From: Trachelipus rathkii
Taxonomy: Eukaryota; Arthropoda; Malacostraca; Isopoda; Trachelipodidae
Assembly (NCBI GenBank): GCA_015478945.1
Contig: JABUQX010078728.1
Coordinates: 1-24,034, forward strand
Direction: 5' to 3'
Length of the DNA stretch: 24,034 nt
Shown here: positions 1-11,730 of the stretch, in pieces
Position numbering within the stretch: position 1 is the stretch's first letter
Layout of the letters: each line of letters starts with the position of its first letter
The notes under the pieces: generated by a model
The model's input: the letters and a program-made list of their open reading frames with translations, nothing else
Told to the model about the DNA's origin: nothing
Databases searched by the model: none
Made by a program: the position numbers and the translations under genes

Positions 1-267
1 CCACCAAGAGAAGATCTGATTTAGTATGATGCCTTAATTTTTTCAACTTAGATTCTCTTTGTATAACACTGCTAAAACGATATACCTAAGCTCGACTACG
101 CTTTATTGCTACTCCAAAATGTAAGTATTTTTTTAGAGTTCTTTAAAAAAGATACCTCAAACACCGTGCCTAATATACCTAGGAGTCCAAATTATCACAT
201 GAAAGTGATTTAGTATGGAATGCTAACTTTTTTCAACTTTAATTTCTTTGTTATAACATAACACTTA

Positions 268-1900
268 AAGCGATATACTTAAGCTCACTACAGATGTTTA
301 TTGCTACAGACCAGATGTAAGATATTTTAGCAGTTCCTTCAAAGCACGATTCCTCAGCAAACACACTGCCATAATTACCGATAGCGATCCTAGAATTATT
401 TTCATGAAGTGGTATCTTTAGTATGAAATGCTATTTTTCAACTTTAGATTTCTTTGTTATAACATTGAAAATGATATCCTAAGCACGACTGACGCTTTAT
501 TGCTACAGCCAGAATGTAAGATTTTAGAGGTTCTCAAGAAAGATACCTCAAACACCTGGCCTAAAATTATCCTGAGGAGTTCCAAATTATTAGACATGAA
601 AGTGATTATTAGTATATTAACTCTAATTTTTTCTAACTTAGTATTTCCTTAAGTTCAATGACCTAAACGATATATCTACGCTAAGACTACGCATTTATGC
701 TACAAGACTCACACACACCAGAATGGCTAAGTATTTTAGATGTTAGTTCAAGAAGATACCTCAAACAAACACCATGCCATAACATAACTACCTAGGAGTC
801 CAAATTATTAATGAAAGTGATTTAGTATCATGCATAATTTTATTCACATTTAGATTCAATTAGAGATACTATAAAAAAACACTTAAACGAATATCCGCAT
901 ACTCGCGCATACGCTTATTACTACATAAACGGAACAAAGATCCAGAATGTAAGATATTTTAAGAAGTTATTCAAAGAAGATTACCTCAAACACCTGCCTA
1001 AAGTACCTAGGAGTCCATTATTACATGAAAGTGATTTGGTATGAATGCTAATTTTTTCAACTTTAGATTTCTTTGTTGTAACACATAAAACGATATATAG
1101 CTAAGCTCGACTACGCTTTATTGCACAGCCAAATGCTAAGTATCTCTTAGAGTTCTCAAGAAGATACCGCATCAATAATGTCACCTGCCTAGAATGCTAA
1201 CCTCATGAGTCCAATTATTACATGAAAGTGATTTAGGAATGAATGCTAATCTTTTTTCAACTTTAAGATTTCTGCACATGTTATAACCCTAAACGATATA
1301 CCAGGTAAAGCTCGACTACGCTTTATATGCTACCAGAACGGTTAATATTATTGAGTTCTTCATCAAAAAGAGTACCTCTAAACAGTTCCTGCCGTAAGTT
1401 ACCTAGGAGTCCGAAAATTATTAACATGAAAGTGATTTAAGTATGAATCTAATTTTTTCAACTTAGGTTTCTTTTTTTATAACACTTAATAGACGATATA
1501 CCTAATAAGCTCGACTACGCTTTTTTGCTTGTACACCAGAAATGTAAATGTTTTGAGTTCTTTTTCAATAGGAAAGTTAGATTTCAAACACTTGACTAAA
1601 TTTGCCTAGGACAGTAGCCAATTATTACGCATGAAAGGTGATTTAGTATGATGCAAATTTTTCAGACTTTAGATTATCTTTGTTATAACAACTTAATAAA
1701 CGACATTACCTTAAGCTCGACTACTGCTTTATTGCTACAGCGCTATGAATGTAAGATTTTAGTTTTCTTGCAAAAACATACCTCAAACAACTGCCTAAAA
1801 TCTACCCGGTAGGAGGGTCACCAAATTAGATTACAATGAAGGTGATTGTAGATATGAATAGGTTAACGTTTTTTATTATACATTTAGATTGCTATGATTA
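268..1900 (+). repeat. X-W...S-T-U cassette, copy 1 (noisy)
   Basis: The X unit has 'aaagcgatatac' near 267. The W unit follows 'ttttcatg' and has 'aaaatgatat...aagcacgac' near 467-490. The S unit ends 'cctgccgtaagttacc' near 1,390. The T unit is recognisable only from 'aaagttagatttcaaacact' and 'aatttgcctagg' near 1,573-1,611. The U unit has 'caaacaactgcc' and a degraded form of its 'aatgttaattttttaaac' tail. W lies five units before T, as in copy 2 and unlike copies 3 and 4. Sequence noise makes the T call here tentative. Confidence 0.5.
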
Positions 1901-3560
1901 TTATCTTTAAAACCCCTGATACCATAAGCTCGATTCAAGCTTTATATGAGCTGTACAGTTGCAGTAAATGTAAGGTATATTTAGTAGAAGTTCTTCATAG
2001 AGAGATAGTTCACCTCAAATCACCTGCCTAATTACTTAAGGATCAAATTATTCATGAAAATGGATTTAAGATAGATGGAAATGCTAATGTTTTTCAACTT
2101 ATAGATCTTCACTGTTTTAATACCTAAACGATATACTGGATCCAAACTTACGCTTATGCTACATGCTATGAATGTTAGTATATTAGAAGTTCTCAAAGAA
2201 CAGATACCTCAAAACACCTTGCCTAAACTTACCTAGGATCAACATTATTACAAGTGAAAGTGATTTAGTATGAATACTAATATTTTTCGAACACTTTAGA
2301 TTTCTTTGTTATTAAACTCTAAACGATATCTTAAGCTCCGACTACGCTATTGCTGATAGAAATGTGGGTAGGTTATAGGATTTCAAAGAAGATACACCGT
2401 CAAAACACTCTGCCTAATTACCTAGGAGTTCAAATTATATTACCTGAAAGTGATTTAGTATGAATGCTAATTTTTCAACTTAGATTTCTTTGTTATGAAC
2501 ACTTAACGATAATCTAAGCTCGGACTACGCTTTATTACGCTAGCACCAAGATGTAAGTTTTTAGATTCCTTCAAAGATGATACCTCAAACACCTGCCTAG
2601 ATTACCTAGGAGTCCAAATTATACATGAAAGTGATTTAGTATGAATGCTAAATATTAATTTCAACTTATAGAATTGGTTCTCTGCTGTATTAAGACACTT
2701 TAAAGAGATATACCTAGCAGCTCGGACTACGACTTTTGCATTGGCTAACAGGTCTAAAGAATGTATAATTGTTATATTCTTCAATCAAAAGCATGACCTT
2801 CAAACTCACTCCGTGCCTAATAACCTAGGAGATCCAAATTATTACATGAAAGTGATTCAATGTAAAATGAATGCTAATTTTTCTTTGCGCCGATGGGATT
2901 GTGAAAATAACACTTAAAACGATATACTTAGCTCGACTACGTTTTATTGCTAGCTACACAGAAGTAAGTATTTTAGAGTTTTTCAAAGACGATACCTCAA
3001 ACACCTGCCTAAATTACCTAGAGTCCAAATTATTACATGAAAGGAATTTAGTATGAATGCTAATTTTTTCAACTTTATTTTTCTTATAACACTTAAAAAT
3101 ATATACCTAAGCTCGATACGCTTTATTGCTAACCCAGAATGTAGTATTTTAGAGTTCTTTCAAAGAAGATACCTCAAACACCTGCCCTAAAATTACCTAG
3201 GAGTCCAAATTATTACATGAAAGTGATTTAGGATGAATGCTAATTTTTTTCAACTTTATTTTTCTTTGTTATAACACTTAACAGATAATACCTTAAGCTC
3301 GGACTACGCTTATTGCTACAGCCTTAAATGTAAGTATTTTAGTGTTCTTCAAAGAAGATATGCCTAAATTAACAAGGAGTCCAAATTATTACATGAAAGT
3401 GATTTAAGATATTGTAAGCTTTATTTTTCTTACTTTAGATTTCCTTTGTATAAACACTTAAAAAAACGATATACCTAAGCTCGACTATGCTTTATTGCTA
3501 CACCAGAATGTAAGTATTTTTAGAGTTCTTCAGAGACTCCTCAATACCTGCCTAAATTAC
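1901..3560 (+). repeat. Ordinary monomers between cassettes, first block
   Basis: About nine units with no shared diagnostic set. Units near 3,070 and 3,250 both read 'caactttatttttctt' (the first lacks its final bases) where the consensus has 'caactttagatttctt', so these neighbours may share a recent local duplication. The unit ending near 3,363 lacks about 11 bases ('cctcaaacacc' missing before 'tgcctaaatt'). The last unit before 3,560 is a P type ('cctcaatacctgcc'). No gene, RNA or mobile element is seen. Confidence 0.7.
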
Positions 3561-4800
3561 CAAGGGGCCAAATTATTACATGAATATGATTTAGGATTGA
3601 ATGCTAATTTATTTAACATAGATTGCGATGTTATATAACTAAAACAATAATAACCTAGAGCACTTCGGAGCTGATGCTTTATTGCTACAGCTCAGCCAGA
3701 ATGTAAGTATTTAGAAGAGTTTCTTCAATCAAGAAGTACTCTAAACACCTGCCTAAATTACCTAGCAGTATTATTCCAAATTATTACATGAAGTGATTTA
3801 GTATGATGCTAATTCTGTTCAACTTTAAGATTTCTTGTTAAAACCTAAAAGAGCGATATACTAAGCTCGACTTACGCTTTAAATGCTTACACCAGGAAAT
3901 GTAAGTAGTTTAGAGTTCTTAAGAAGACTACCCATCAAACTCTGCCTAAATTGACTTTTACCTCGCGATCCAAATTATTACATGAAGTCGTTTAGTAAGT
4001 CGATTGCTAATGTTTTCAACTTTAGATTCTTTTGTTATAACACTTAAAACGATATTCTAAGACTCGACTACGCTTTATGCTACAGACCAGAATGTAAGTA
4101 TTTTAAGTTCTTCAAAGAAGATACCTCAAACACTGCCTAAATTACCTAGGGCAGTCAGATTATTACATGAAAAGTGATTTAGTATGAATGCTATTTTTTT
4201 TCAACTTTAGATTTCTATGTTATAACACTTAAAACGATATACCTAAGCCCGACTACGCTTTATTGCTACATAGACCCAGAATGTAAGTATTTTAGAGTTC
4301 TTCAAAGGAAGATACTTTAAACACCCTTGCCTAAGTTACCTAGGCTATCCAAATTAATTACATGAAAGTGATTAGTATGAATGCTAATTTTTATTTCACT
4401 TTCAGACTTCTTTGTTATAAACACTTAAACGATATAGTCCTAATCTCGACTACGATTTATTGCTACATCGGAATGTAAGTATTTTTAGAAGCTCTTCAAA
4501 GAAGTTTAAATTCAAATCACTTTGCCTAAATTAACTAGAAGATCCAAATTATACATGAAAGTGATTAGTATGAATGCAAATTTTTCAACTTTTAGATTTC
4601 CTTGTGTTTATAACACTTAAAACGACAACCCTAAGCTCGACTACGCTTTGATTGCTTACATCTAGAATGTATCAGTATTTTAGTGTCTTCAAAGAAGATG
4701 ACCACAACACAACTGCTAATATAACCTAGGAATCCCAAAATTAGTACATTGAAAGTGATATTAATAAATGTTAATTTTACAACTTTAGAATTTCTATGTT
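3561..4800 (+). repeat. V-Q-R-S-T-U cassette, copy 1
   Basis: It follows a P unit ('cctcaatacctgcc', 'accaagg'). V carries 'gaatgctaatttatttaaca' and 'aaaacaataataacctag'. A Q-like unit has 'caaactctgcc' near 3,937. S has 'actttaaacaccc' and 'ctaagttacctagg' near 4,314-4,345. T is clear, with 'taatctcgac', 'acatcggaatg' and 'aactagaag'. U has 'tctagaatg', 'agtgtcttc' and 'aaatgttaattt'. The next unit has CCAAGG ('accaaggaggtc', 4,919), the N state. This cassette is 31, not 29, monomers before the next of its kind, so it is out of register with the later period. Confidence 0.65.
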
Positions 4801-5965
4801 ATAGACACTTAAAAACAAGATATTACCTCAAGCTCGTACTACGCTTTTTGCTTAAGCGCAGAATTGTAAGTATATTAGAGTTCTTCAAAGAAGATACCCT
4901 AAACCTCTGCCTAAATATACCAAGGAGGTCAAATTATTACAATGAAACATGATATTAGTCATGATGCTATTTTTTCAACTTTAGATTTCTCTATGTTAAC
5001 ACTATAAACGATATACCTAAGTGCTCGACTAACGCTATATATTGCTACAAATTACTAGAATAAGTGATTCTTAGGAGTTCTTCAAAGAAGATACATCAAA
5101 ACCACCTGCCTAATTAACCTAGACGTCCATTATTACATGAGGATTGTAGTAATGAATACTAATTTTATTCAAACTTTAAGAATTTCTCATTGTTATAACA
5201 CTAAAAACGATATACTAAGCTCGACTTACTGCCTTTATATGCATACACCAAGAATGTAAATATTTAATGAGTCTTCAAAGAAGATACCATAAACACCTGC
5301 CTAAATTACCTAGGAGTCCAAATTATTAAATGAAAGTGATTTAGTATGAATGCTAATTTTTTCAAACTTTAGTATTTCTTTGTTATATACACTTAAAAAC
5401 GATAATATCTAAAGCTCGACTACGCTTATTGCATACACCAGAAATGTAAGCTTTTTAGAAGTTTCTCAAAGATGATCCTCAAACACCTGCCGTAAGTTAC
5501 CTAGGAGTCAAAATTATTAAAAAGTGATTTAGTATGAATCTAATTTTTTAACTTTAGATTCTTTGTTATAACACTTAAAACGATAAACTAAGCTGCGACT
5601 ACGTCCTTTAATGCACATCAAGAATTAAGTATCTTTATAGTTCTTTCAAAGGTATACCTCAAACACGCTGCCTAAGTTCCTAGGAGTCCAAATTATTACA
5701 GTAAAGTGATTTAGTATGAATGCTAAATTTTTTCAAGCTTTAGATTTCTTTGTTATAGAACACTTAAAACGATAATACCTAGCTTCGACTACCGCTTTGT
5801 ATTGCTCAACCAAGAATGTGTATTAGAGTTTCATTCAAAGAAGAATACCGATCAAACACCTGCTAAATTTACCCTAGGAGCTCCAAAATATTCAATGAAA
5901 GTGATATTAGTATGAATGCTATTTTTTCAAACTCTGTAGATTTCTATTGTTATATAATACACTTA
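4801..5965 (+). repeat. Ordinary monomers between cassettes, second block
   Basis: About six units lie between the first V-to-U cassette and the second X-W cassette. Only the first, with 'accaaggagg' near 4,919, can be assigned to a type (N). The rest are consensus-like with scattered indels. This spacer accounts for part of the two-monomer register shift between the first cassette series and the later one. Nothing non-satellite is seen. Confidence 0.7.
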
Positions 5966-7512
5966 AAAGCGATCATACTATAAGACTGACAGTTAATGCT
6001 AAACCCAGAATTAAGTATTTTAGAGTATCTTCAAAGACGAATACCTCAAACCACCTGCCTTTACCTAGGAGTACCACAATTAAATTTCATGAAAGTGAAT
6101 TATAGTATGATGCACAAATTAATTTTCACTTAGATTTTTTTTTATAAACTTAAAATGATATACTAAGCACGACTAGCTTTATGCTACTAACGCCAATGTA
6201 AGTATTTTTAGACGTTCTTCAAGAAAGATACCTCAAACACACTGCCTAAAATTACCTAGGAGTCCAAATCATTACATGAAAGTGATTTAGTATGAATGCT
6301 ATATTTTTCAACTTTAGATTTCTTTGTGTATAGATACGACTTAAAGACGATATTACCACCATAGCTCGACTACGCCTTGTATTGCTACAAGACCAAGAGA
6401 TGTAGTATCTTAGTAGAGTTGCTTTCAATAAAGAAGATACCTCAACACACCTGCTAAATTACGATAGGGATCCAAATTAATTACTGAAAGTGATTTTAGT
6501 ATGAAATGCAATTTTTTTCAACTTTAGATTTTTAAACTTGATATCACACTTAATAACGATATTATTTATTGATTACGCTTTATTCTTACACCAGAATGTA
6601 AGTATTTAGAGTTATTTCAAAAGAAAATCTCAAACACCTGCCTAAAGTACCTAGGAGTCCAAATTATATTACATGAAAGTGATTTTGTATGAATGCTAAT
6701 TTTTTTCAACTTTAGATTTCTTGTTACACATAAAACGATATACCTAAGCTCGACTACGCTATATATTGCTACCACCAAAATGTAATTATTTTTTAGAGTT
6801 TCTTTAAGAAGACTACCTCAACCCTGCCTAAATTACCTATGGAGTCAAATTATTTACATGAATCAGTGATTTATATGATGCTAATTTTTTCCACTTTAGA
6901 TTTCTAATGTTATCAACCACCGTAAAAACGATCATACTAGCTCGACTACGCTTAATTTATTGCGTACAATCCAGAATTAGTAACTTTTTTAGAGTTCTTC
7001 AAAGAAGATACCTTAAACACCTGCCTAAGTTAAATACGAGTCCAATATTATTATCATGAAAGTGACTTTAGTATGAATAGCTAATTTTTCAAACTTATAG
7101 ATTTCTTTGTTATAACACTTGAAAACGAATATACCTAATGCTCCAGACTACGAATTTATTGCTACACACCACATCGGAAGTAAGTATTCTATAGAGTTCT
7201 TCACAAGAAGTTAATTCAAACAACTCTGCCTAAATTAACTAGAAGTCCAAATTATTTCTTAGAAAGTGATTTATGTAAATGAAGCCAATATTTTCCAAAC
7301 TCTTAAGCATTCATTAGTTATATACACATAAAAGCGATATTACCTAAAGCATAACGACTACGCTTTATTGCTACACTAGATTGTAAGTATTTTAGTTTCT
7401 TCAAAAAAAAGATACCTCAAACAACTGCCTAAATTACCTAGGAGTCAAATTATTACATGAAAGTGATTTAATAGGAATGCTAATAATTTTTTAAACTTTA
7501 GATTTCTATGTT
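5966..7512 (+). repeat. X-W...S-T-U cassette, copy 2
   Basis: X shows 'aaaagcgatcatac' at about 5,965. W follows 'atttcatg' near 6,086 and shows 'aaaatgatatactaagcacg' near 6,152. S has 'ccttaaacacctgcctaagt' near 7,011. T has 'cacatcggaag', 'gaagttaattcaaac' and 'ttaactagaag' near 7,170-7,246. U has 'acactagattg', 'caaacaactgcc' and a 'tttaataggaatgc...ttttttaaac' tail. The next unit has CCAAGG (about 7,623). X, W, S, T and U all lie exactly 29 monomers after their counterparts in copy 1. Confidence 0.66.
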
Positions 7513-8460
7513 ATAACACTTAAAACGATATACCTAAGCTCGACTACGCTTTATTGCTACACCAGAATGTAAGTATTTTAGAGTTCTTCAAAGAAGATAC
7601 TTCCCAAATACCTGCCTAAATAACCAAGGAGCTCTAAATTATTACATGAAATGATTTAGTATGAGATGCTATTTTTTCAACCTTTAATTTCTATGTATAA
7701 TCACTTAAAACTGATATATCCTAAGTCTCGACTACGCTTTTATTGCTACACTAGAATGTAAGTAATTTTTAGAGTTCTTCAAAGAAGATACCTCAACACC
7801 TGCCTAATCATTACCTAGGAGTCCAAATTTAATTACATGAAAGTGATTAGTATGATACTAATTTTCTTTCAACTTAGAATTTCTTTGTTATAAATACAAC
7901 GCATATACTTAAGCTCGACACGCTTTATGTGCTACACCAAAATGTAAGTATTTTAGAGTTCTTCAAAGAAGATACCTCAAACACCTGCCTAAATTACCTA
8001 GGAGTCCAAATTATTACATGAAAGTGATTTAGTATGAATGCTAATTTTTTTCAACTTTAGATTTTTTGTTATAAATAAAACGATACTAAATATACTTAAG
8101 CTCATCTACGCTTTATTGCTACACCAGAATGTATGTTTTTTAGAAGTTCTTCAATAGATGATACCTCAAACAACCTGCACCTAAGTTACCTAAGGAGTCA
8201 CAATATTACATGAAAGTGATTTTAGTATGAATGCTAATTTTTTCAACTTTAGATTTCTTTGTTATGACACTTAAAACGATATACCTAAGCTCGACTACGC
8301 TTTATTGCTACACCAGAATGTAAGTATTTTAGAGTTCTTCAAAGAAGATACCTCAAACAGCCTGACCTAAATTCACCTAGGAGTCCAAATTATTACATGA
8401 AGTGATTTAGTATGAATGCTAATTTTTTCAACTTTAAATTTCTTTGTTTCACACACTTAA
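7513..8460 (+). repeat. Ordinary monomers between cassettes, third block
   Basis: About five units, mostly close to consensus. Stretches 7,501-7,600, 7,930-8,070 and 8,221-8,355 are almost error free and helped fix the consensus. The first unit carries 'aaccaaggagctc' (7,622 on), the N state that often follows U. Nothing non-satellite is seen. Confidence 0.75.
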
Positions 8461-9082
8461 AGCGATATTACCTTTAAGCCGACTACGTTTTTATTGCTAC
8501 AACACAAGTAAAGTATTTCTTAGAGTTCTTCAGAAGACCGATACTGCGGAAACACGCCTGCCTAAATACCTATGGAGTCCAAATTATTTCATGAAAGTGA
8601 TTTAGTAAGAATGCTAATTTTTCTAAAACTTTAGATTTCTTTGTTAATAACATCTTAAAATGATATACTAAGCACGACTGAACGCTTATTGCTACATCCA
8701 GAATGTAAGTAATTTTAGAGTTCTTCTAAGAAAGATGACCACGTGTATACGAAACACGTGCTACTCTATAATTAATCACTAAGCACGAAGTCCAAATTGT
8801 ATCTGTCTATAGCGATACCAAAGTGTATTTAGTAATGAATGCTATTTATTTTCACTCTTAAGGATTTCTTTGTTTAAGACATCTTCTAACACGATATAAA
8901 GCTTAGTTGCGACTCCGACGGCTTTCATGTGCTACACAAGAAGTAAGTATTGCTTAGTGTTACTCAAGAGAGTCATACTCAAAAACTGCCTAATATTACC
9001 TAGGGAGATCAAATATTCCACATGAGGACTTAATTATGAATGTAATAGCTTTTTTAAACTTTAGCGAGCGTTTCTCTATGTT
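8461..9082 (+). repeat. Contracted X-W-U junction with oversized monomer
   Basis: X ('agcgatattacctttaagcc', 'cgtttttattgc') and W ('tttcatg', then 'aaaatgatatactaagcacg') are followed directly by a U-like unit ('tagtgttactc', 'aaaaactgcc', 'taattatgaatgtaat', 'tttttaaac'). The two ordinary units, S and T seen in complete cassettes are absent. The W-to-U anchor spacing is 233 bases, the largest in the window. The excess lies in the poorly matching stretch 8,732-8,830. This may be a deletion by unequal exchange, a misjoin in an error-prone read, or both. Confidence 0.5.
8740..8760. repeat. 7-bp inverted repeat in an anomalous, non-matching patch
   Basis: 'cacgtgt' and 'acacgtg' flank a 7-base centre, giving a perfect 7-bp stem. 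It lies in a stretch (8,732-8,790) that aligns to the satellite only with many inserted bases and is richer in G and C than its surroundings. It may be an accumulation of insertion errors or a scrap of other DNA. Confidence 0.35.
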
Positions 9083-9580
9083 ATAACACTTAAAACGATT
9101 AGTACAGCTCGACCCTACGTCTTTTTGCTACAGACCCAGAATTAAGTATTTAAGTTCTTCAAAAGAAGATAACTGCAAACAGCCTGCCTAAATTACCTAG
9201 AGTCCCAAATTATTACATGAAAAGTGATTTAGTATGGAATCTAATTTTTTTTCAACTTTAAGATTTCTTGTTAATTGACACTTAAACGATACAACCTAAG
9301 CTCGACTACGCTTTATTGCTACACAATAATGTAAGTGTATTTTAGAGTTCTTCAAAAAGATACCTCAAAAACACGCCTGCACCTGCTAAATTACCTAGGA
9401 TCCCAAATTATTACATGAAAGTGATTTAGTATGAATGCTTATTTTTTAAACATTTAGATTTCTTTGTTAATAACATCTTAAAACGATAATACGCTAAGCT
9501 CGACTACGCTTTATTGTAACACCAGAATGTAAGTATTTTATGAGTTCTTCTAAAGAGAATACCTCAATACCTGCATAAAT

Positions 9581-10790
9581 TACCCAATGGAGTCCCAAAT
9601 TATTACATGAAAATGATTTAGAATGAATGCTAATTTTTTTAAAACAGTTAGAGTTATCTATGTTAAAACTTAATGAACAATAAACCTAAGCTCGAACTAT
9701 GCCTTTATTGCTACACCAGAATGTAGTATTTTAGAGTTCTTCAAATTAAGATACCTCAAAATCCTGCCTAAATTACCTAGGAGTCCAAAATTATTACATG
9801 AATGTGATTAGTATGAATCTAATTTTTGCCAACTTAGATTTTCTTTGTTAAACACTAAAACGATATATCCCTAAGCTCGACTACGCTTTATTGCTACAAC
9901 TGAATGTAAGTATTTTAGAGTTTCTTCAAAGAAGATCCTTCAAACTTCTGCCTAAATTACCCTAGAGTCCAAATTATTACATGAAAGGTGATTTAGTATG
10001 AATGCTAATTTTTTCACTTTAGATTTTTCTTTGTTAAACATTTAAAACGATAATATCCGTAAGATCGACTTACGCTTTATTGGGCTAACACAGAATGTAA
10101 GTTTGTATTTTAGAGTTCTTCAAGAAGATACCTCAAACACCTGCTAAATTTATCTAGGAGTCCAAATTATTATCATGAAGTGATTTAGTATGAATACTAA
10201 TTTTTTTCAAAACTTTAGATTTCTTTGTATAACACTTAAAACGATATACTAAGCTCGACTACGCTTTATTGCTACATAAGCAGAATGTAAGTATTTAGAG
10301 TTCTTCAAAGAAGATACTTAAACACGCTGCCTAAGTTACCTAGGAGTCCAAATTAAAACATGAAAGTGATTTAGTATGATATGCTGAAATTTTTTCAACC
10401 TTTAGATTTCTTTGTTATACACTAAACGTATACCAATCTCGACTGACGATTTATATTGGCTATACATCGGAATGTAGAGTATTTTAGAGGCTCTTTCAAA
10501 GATGTTAATTCAAACACTTGCCTAAATTACTTAGGAGTCCAATTTATTACATGAAAGTGATTTAGTATGAATCTAATTTTTCAACTTTAGATTTTTTGTT
10601 ATAACACTTATAACGATATACCTAAGCTCGACTACGCTTTAATTGCTACACTAGAATGTAAGTATTTTAGTGTTCTTGAAAAGAAGATACCTCAATCAAC
10701 TCTAAATTACCTAGGAGTCCAAATTGATTACATGAAAGGGAGTTTTAATTATGAATCGTTATTTTTTAAAACTTTAAGATTTCTAGTTAT
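9581..10790 (+). repeat. V-Q-R-S-T-U cassette, copy 2
   Basis: It follows a P unit ('cctcaatacctgcat', 'acccaatgg'). V shows 'atgaaaatgatttagaatga' and 'gaacaataaacctaag'. Q has 'caaacttctgcc' near 9,942. R has 'aacatttaaaacg' and 'aatttatctaggag'. S has 'acttaaacacgctgcc' and 'taagttacctagg'. T has 'caatctcgac', 'acatcggaatg', 'ggctctttc' and 'gttaattcaaacacttgcc'. U has 'acactagaatg' and 'agtgttcttg', ending with 'aattatgaatcgttattttt'. The N unit, with 'accaaaggag', follows near 10,903. Confidence 0.72.
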
Positions 10791-11730
10791 AACACTTAAA
10801 CGATATTCCTATAGCTCGGATCTACAGCTTTAATTGCTACAGCAGAATGTATAGTATTTTTGAGTTCTTCAAAGAAGAGACCTCAAACACCTGCCTAAAT
10901 TACCAAAGGAGTCCAAATTATTACATGAAAAATATTTAGTAGAATGCTAATTTTTCATCTTTAGATTTCTATGTTATAAACACTTAAAACCATATACCTA
11001 AGCTCGACTACCGCTTTATTGCTACAACTATATGTAAGTATTTAGAGTTCTCAAAGATAGATACCTCAAACCTGACTAAATTACCTAAGGATCCAAATTA
11101 TTACATTGAAATGATTTATGTATGAATACTAATTTTTTCAACTTTAGATTCTTTGTTATTATAACACTAAAACGATATACTTAAGCTCAGACTACGCTTT
11201 ATTGCTACACCAGAATGGTAAGTATTTTAGAGTTCTTCAAAGAAGATACCTCAAACACTGCCCTAATTTACCTAAGGAGTCCAAATTATTACATAAAAGT
11301 GATTTAGATATTAATGCTAATTTTTTTTCAAACTTTGATTTCTTTTGTTATAAAAACTTAAAAACGATATATCTAATGCTCGACTACGCTTTATTGCTAA
11401 CCAGAAGTAATTTTTTTAGAGTTCTTCAAAGATGATACTCAAACACCTGCCTAAGTTACCTAGAAGTTCAAAATTATAACATGAAAGTGATTTAGTATGA
11501 ATGCTATTTTTTTCAACTTTAGAATTTCTTTGTTATAACACTTTAAAACGTATACCTAAGCTCGACTACCTTTAATTTGCTACAGCAAATGTAAGTATTT
11601 TAATGTTCTTCAAAGAAGATACCCTCAAACACCTGCCTAAATTACCTAGGAGTCCAAAATTATTTAACATGAAAGTGATTTAGTTTGAATGCTAATTTTT
11701 TCAACTTTAATTTCTTTGTTATAACCCTTA
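10791..11730 (+). repeat. Ordinary monomers between cassettes, fourth block
   Basis: About five units. The first carries CCAAAGG and 'atgaaaaatatttag' (N type); the others are near consensus. The corresponding five units in the next higher-order copy lie at 16,251-17,200. Nothing non-satellite is seen. Confidence 0.72.

Noticed and set aside
428..652. Open frame of 74 codons
   Set aside because: It is satellite sequence read through an indel that removes a stop. The consensus frame has stops at 'cacttaa' and 'acatga' in every unit, and the peptide is just the translated repeat.
2602..2784. Open frame of 60 codons on the minus strand
   Set aside because: It lies wholly in a noisy satellite unit. 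No other monomer keeps it open, and nothing suggests a protein family.
2871..3056. Open frame of 61 codons with an 'ILEFFKDDTSNTC'-like peptide
   Set aside because: The same peptide fragment appears in other chance frames of the window because it is the translation of the consensus 'attttagagttcttcaaaga' region. It is a repeat shadow, not a gene family.
3661..3677. CENP-B-box-like sequence around 'cttcggagctgatgc'
   Set aside because: It has TTCG but lacks the required A and CGGG at the expected spacing, and occurs in one noisy monomer only.
4749..4952. Open frame of 67 codons
   Set aside because: Satellite read through indels; same repeat-derived peptide as elsewhere.
11202..11435. Longest open frame in the window, 77 codons
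   Set aside because: It spans parts of two monomers and contains the repeat-derived 'YFRVLQRRYLKHCPN' segment. It is open only because indels shift the frame past regular stops.
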